Origin: Roseococcus suduntuyensis | Lineage (GTDB): Bacteria; Pseudomonadota; Alphaproteobacteria; Acetobacterales; Acetobacteraceae | NCBI RefSeq assembly: GCF_014196305.1 | Contig: NZ_JACIDJ010000002.1 | Span: forward strand, 248,001 to 312,000 | Reading direction: 5' to 3' | DNA length: 64,000 bases | Shown here: positions 60,989 to 64,000 of the stretch, piece after piece | How positions within the stretch are numbered: position 1 is the stretch's first letter | Layout: each line of letters begins with the position of its first letter | Position numbers and translations under genes: made by a program | The notes under the pieces: generated by a model | Told to the model about the DNA's origin: nothing | The model's input: only the letters and a program-made list of their open reading frames with translations | Databases searched by the model: none

Positions 60989-61682
60989 CGCAGCATCTCC
61001 TCCACCCATTGCGGTACCAGCCGCCGGGCGGGCCATGGCGCGTTTCGTGGAAGATGGAGGCGCCGTCGGAAGCGTCCAGGTTGATCTCCAGCGTGCGCGC
61101 CCGCCCACGCACGGAAGCCGCGAAACCCGCCGCCGGCCAGACCCGGCCCGAAGTGCCGATGGAAACGAACATGTCGCACGCGTCCAGCGCCGCCTCGATG
61201 CGCTCCATCCCCAGCGGGATCTCGCCGAACCAGACCACATGCGGCCGCAGCCGGCCCATGGCGCCGCAGGCGGGGCAGGCGCTGGCAAGCGTGATGTCGT
61301 CCTGCCAAGGGCTATCCGCTCTGCATTCCAGGCATCGGGCGCGGCGCAGCTCCCCATGCATGTGGTGCAGGCGGCGGGTGCCCGCGCGTTCGTGCAGGTC
61401 ATCCACATTCTGCGTGACCAGCAGGAAATCGCCACGGGTCCAGGCGGCGTCGAGCCGGGCCAGGGCCTCATGCGCTGGGTTGGGCGCCACATTCCGAAGC
61501 TGCGCCCGCCTGGCATTGTAGAAGCCCTGCACATGGTCAGGGTCGGCGGCGAAGGCCTCGGGCGTTGCCACCTCCTCCAGCCGCACCCGGGACCAGATGC
61601 CCCCCAGGTCGCGGAAGGTGGCGAGCCCGCTTTCGGCCGAAATGCCGGCTCCGGTGAGGATGACGAGGTTCATGCCCGCCAT
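60985..61682 (-). CDS. cobB: NAD-dependent protein deacylase (sirtuin), apparent C-terminal frameshift
   Basis: A class III sirtuin that removes acyl groups from protein lysines using NAD+. The N-terminal 210 residues are intact: VILTGAGISAESGLATFRD, TQNVDDLHERAG with the catalytic His in MHGEL, and zinc cysteines in CLECRAD and ACPACG. After SIFHETRHGP (near base 61030) the frame runs on into the protease gene and would give 336 aa. A one-base shift there restores ARRLVPQWVEEMLR and a stop at 60985 that makes a 4-bp overlap with the protease start. I list the restored extent. Start ATG could be 61682 or 61673. Confidence 0.85.
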
Positions 61683-61773
61683 CCTGCACCCATTCGGGCC
61701 GCGTGTCTGGCGCGGCCCGATTCAGACCTCCAGGCCAAGCGGCCCTTCGGTCATCGGGCGCGTGCGCGACCCC

Positions 61774-62271
61774 TCAATGGCCGTGCCCGCGCGCCCCCGC
61801 CGCCTGGACGCGAAGCTGCACGGTCACCTCGCCCGCCGCGGCGAAGCGCAGCGTGACGGGGACGGTCTCGCCCGCCACCAGGGTCCGGTTCAGCCCCATG
61901 AACATCAGGTGCAGCCCACCCGGCTGGAGGGTGGCGCTGCCGCCCGCCGGAACCGGAATGTCCTCCACCGGGCGCATCCGCATCACGTCGCCGTCGCGCA
62001 GATGGGTGTGCAGCTCCACGCGCCCCGCAACGGGCGAGGTGGCGGAAACCAGCCGGTCCGCCACCGTGCCGGTGTTGCGGATGGTCATGAAGCCCGCGCC
62101 CTGGCGGCCTTCCAGCGCGGCGCGGGTCCAGGGTGCCTCGACGCGGAGCGGGCCGAGGCTGGTGGCGCCGTGCTGGTGCTGGACCGGCTGCACCTGGCCC
62201 TGGTGGTGGTGGGCCTGCGCCGCCACGGGCAGCAGCGGCAGGGCGCCCAGAAGAATGCGGCGATGGATCAT
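61774..62271 (-). CDS. PCu(A)C-type copper chaperone
   Basis: A periplasmic copper chaperone of the PCu(A)C family (DUF461), which delivers Cu(I) to cytochrome oxidase. The 165-aa product has a signal peptide (MIHRRILLGALPLLPVAAQA) followed by a His-rich stretch. The copper motif is H-x10-M-x21-H-x-M, seen in VELHTHLRDGDVMRM and GGLHLMFMG. It overlaps the upstream small gene by 4 bp. Confidence 0.92.
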   Translation of the reverse strand: MIHRRILLGALPLLPVAAQAHHHQGQVQPVQHQHGATSLGPLRVEAPWTRAALEGRQGAGFMTIRNTGTVADRLVSATSPVAGRVELHTHLRDGDVMRMRPVEDIPVPAGGSATLQPGGLHLMFMGLNRTLVAGETVPVTLRFAAAGEVTVQLRVQAAGARGHGH

Positions 62272-62612
62272 GTCGAAGGCTCCTCTTGCGGGGAAGTGTT
62301 GGGGATGTGGCGGGCCGCCTGGGCCGCTCGCGCCTCGATGCGGCCCGCGATGCGCGCCAGCGCCGGCGCTTGGCGCACGGCGACCACGGGGTCGCCCTCG
62401 GTGCAGCCGCGGCGCAGCGTGGCGAGGCCGGCGACGAGCGTCGCCGCCTCCTCCGCGCTGGCGCGCGGCAGGGCGGCGGCGATGGCCACCTCCGCCCCTT
62501 CCGCCGCGGCCTGGCAGATCTCGGTCATGGCGCGCTCCATCTCCTCCGGGTCGCAGGCCCAAACGGCGATGGGGGCGGCGATCAGCCCCAGCGCCAGCAG
62601 CGCGCCCTTCAT
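62268..62612 (-). CDS. Small secreted protein of unknown function in the copper operon
   Basis: A 114-aa product with a signal peptide (MKGALLALGLIAAPIAVWA). The mature part is alpha-helical and Ala-rich, with two cysteines besides one at the signal junction (CDPEEMER, EICQAA, RRGCTEGD). No family is recognised. It overlaps the YcnI-like gene by 4 bp and the PCu(A)C gene by 4 bp. The acid and cysteine residues could bind metal, but this is unproven. Confidence 0.78.
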   Translation of the reverse strand: MKGALLALGLIAAPIAVWACDPEEMERAMTEICQAAAEGAEVAIAAALPRASAEEAATLVAGLATLRRGCTEGDPVVAVRQAPALARIAGRIEARAAQAARHIPNTSPQEEPST

Positions 62613-63106
62613 GGCGCGGCCCCCAGCCGCAGGGTGGGCGCGGGGCTGCGCGGGCGGGCCTGGCCGGCCGTCGCCACCTCCACCCAGTCATGCCGCGCGT
62701 CATTGGCGCAAAGCTGCGCCACGGGGAAGAGCAGCGTCTCACCCGGGCGGTTGGGGGTGCGGATCATCACGACGAACTCCTCGAAGAAGGGGTCGGGCAG
62801 GTTGCCGCCGCTCCAGGCGATGAAGCTGGGCGCCTCGCGGACCAGCCCATGGCCGCCGGCCACGGGCCGTTCCAGCGGGCGCATCCGCACGGTCAGCTCC
62901 CAGCCCGGCTTGGGGCTGGGGCGGGCGGAGGTGATGCCCTCGGGCAGCGTCACCTCGATGGCGGTGGTGGGCTGCCCCGCGCAGCCATGCGGCACGCGGA
63001 AGGCGATGCGCTGGAAGCTGTTGGGGGCGGCCTCCGGCGGATCAATGGTGACATGGGCCCCGGCGGGCGCGCTGGCCAGCAGGAGCAGGGCGAGAAGCTT
63101 TCGCAT
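62609..63106 (-). CDS. YcnI-family (DUF1775) secreted copper-associated protein
   Basis: A 165-aa periplasmic protein of the YcnI/DUF1775 family. The signal peptide is MRKLLALLLLASAPAGA, followed directly by HVTIDPPEAAPNSFQRIAFR, in which the N-terminal His of the mature protein is the known copper ligand. Conserved VPHGCAGQPTTAIEVTLPEG and WSGGNLPDPFFEEFVV follow. It is a partner of PCu(A)C in copper uptake or trafficking. Confidence 0.9.
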   Translation of the reverse strand: MRKLLALLLLASAPAGAHVTIDPPEAAPNSFQRIAFRVPHGCAGQPTTAIEVTLPEGITSARPSPKPGWELTVRMRPLERPVAGGHGLVREAPSFIAWSGGNLPDPFFEEFVVMIRTPNRPGETLLFPVAQLCANDARHDWVEVATAGQARPRSPAPTLRLGAAP

Positions 63107-63127
63107 GATGTGTCTCTCTCCTGCGGG

Positions 63128-64000
63128 TCAGAAGCGGAAGGTGGTGCCGGCAAAGACGGCGCGGCCGAAGCCGGGTTCGAACAGGGCGGAGCTGGCCGTC
63201 GCCACCGGCGTGACCGAGGCCGAGCTGATGTAGCGGCGGTCCAGCAGGTTGCGGCCCTCGACGAAGACGGAGATGCCGCGCTCGGGCAGTTCGAAGCCCG
63301 CCCGCAGGCCCATCAGCGCGTAGCTATTGGTGCGCGTGGTGTTGGCGTTGTCCACGAAGAGGCCTTCCGGCACGTAGTCCACATTGGGCGCCACCCACCA
63401 GCCGGCGGGGTGGTTGTAGCGCGCCTCGGCCCGCAGCACGTGGCGGGGCACGCCGGGCAGGCGGTTGTCGCGGAAGGTCGGGTCGCCGTCGAAGCGGAAA
63501 TCGCTGAAGCTGTAGGCGCCGCGCAGCACGACACTGTCCTGCGCCGTGACCAGGCTTTGCGCCGCGCGCCAGGTGGCGGCCAGCTCCGCGCCCTGGTGGA
63601 TGGTGCGGCCGGCATTCATGGCGAAGCTCGACCCGGCCGTGGGGCCCTGGAAGAGCTGGATCTCGTTCCGCAGCCAGGCGTGCCAGATGGCGGCCTCGAT
63701 GTTGACCGGGCCCACCTCGCCCCGCACGCCCAGCTCGATGGTGGTGGCGCGCTGGGGCTTCAGCAGTTGGAAGCCGCCCAGCGGCACCAGCGACACGAGG
63801 TCCGACAGCGTCGGCGGCTCGGTGGACCAGGTCACATTGCCATAGGCCTGCAGCCCCGGCGTCGCCTGCCACAGCACGCCCAGGCGCGGGTTGGCGAAGG
63901 ACCAGTCGCCGGACCCGCTCAGCGCGGGGTTCAGGCGGTTGGAACTCTCCCGCCGCGCCTGCCCGCCCGAGATGCCCGTGACCAGCGCCAGGTTGTCCAG
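63128..64000 (-). CDS. TonB-dependent outer-membrane receptor (partial, C-terminal half)
   Basis: A TonB-dependent receptor truncated by the window's right edge. The 290 codons present form beta-barrel strands (for example LQAYGNVTWSTEPPTLSDL and TTIELGVRGEVGPVNIEAAIWHAWLRNE) and end with the aromatic VFAGTTFRF typical of outer-membrane proteins. The plug and TonB box lie beyond base 64000. It begins the presumed copper operon, so it may take up copper or a copper chelate (inference). Confidence 0.93.
   Translation of the reverse strand: MDNLALVTGISGGQARRESSNRLNPALSGSGDWSFANPRLGVLWQATPGLQAYGNVTWSTEPPTLSDLVSLVPLGGFQLLKPQRATTIELGVRGEVGPVNIEAAIWHAWLRNEIQLFQGPTAGSSFAMNAGRTIHQGAELAATWRAAQSLVTAQDSVVLRGAYSFSDFRFDGDPTFRDNRLPGVPRHVLRAEARYNHPAGWWVAPNVDYVPEGLFVDNANTTRTNSYALMGLRAGFELPERGISVFVEGRNLLDRRYISSASVTPVATASSALFEPGFGRAVFAGTTFRF

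Noticed and set aside
60672-61682. 336-aa sirtuin read-through product
   Set aside because: The last 120 residues come from a non-protease frame of the downstream protease gene; a one-base shift restores the normal family C-terminus.

Overview
The window is high-GC alphaproteobacterial chromosome carrying most of a photosynthesis gene cluster (PGC). It has the oxygen-dependent cyclase acsF, the C4 (glycine/succinyl-CoA) 5-aminolevulinate synthase hemA, dark-operative protochlorophyllide reductase bchLNB, ppaA/ppsR regulators and the reaction-centre H gene puhA. This points to an aerobic anoxygenic phototroph. Gene content and intergenic repeat style suggest a Rhodospirillales/Acetobacteraceae (Roseomonas-like) host; that placement is inference.

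Layout. (1) 1-7917, minus strand: the classical housekeeping block rpsB-tsf-pyrH-frr-uppS-cdsA-dxr-rseP-bamA (bamA runs off the left edge). It links translation, isoprenoid and phospholipid synthesis and envelope assembly. (2) 8066-14307: accessory metabolism, with an orphan phnN, a gamma-glutamyltransferase-like gene, a family-5 ABC substrate-binding protein, an SDR and a 2-hydroxyacid dehydrogenase. (3) 14492-41593: the PGC. A minus-strand run of 19 tightly packed genes reads bchF-N-B-H-L-M-lhaA-puhA-B-C-orf107-acsF-puhE-hemA-bchI-D-O-crtB. Divergent from it, on the plus strand, is ppaA-ppsR-bchG-(PucC/LhaA-type MFS)-bchP-hemC. The divergent promoter region holds two overlapping near-consensus PpsR/CrtJ palindromes (34808-34841). 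No puf, bchCXYZ or crtI/crtCDF genes are present, so they must lie elsewhere if the organism makes complete photosystems.

(4) 41825-53326: coq7-like, DCC, TspO plus a coupled small membrane protein, cytochrome c, two GPP34-domain paralogues, rutA, a Bug-type binding protein, a second GGT-like gene, malate synthase G, an amidase and a 65-aa orphan. (5) 53318-59730: a 32-bp tandem repeat, serB, miaA, then ilvB-ilvN-ilvC (branched-chain amino acids) and an esterase-like hydrolase. (6) 59746-64000, minus strand: a MOSC protein, a trypsin-like protease, a sirtuin deacylase with an apparent C-terminal frameshift, and a probable copper-handling operon (TonB receptor, YcnI-like, a 114-aa secreted protein, PCu(A)C chaperone).

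No tRNA, rRNA, CRISPR array, insertion sequence or phage gene was recognised. No gene-free stretch exceeds about 240 bases. The larger intergenic gaps contain terminator hairpins or dispersed palindromic repeats, which are listed.
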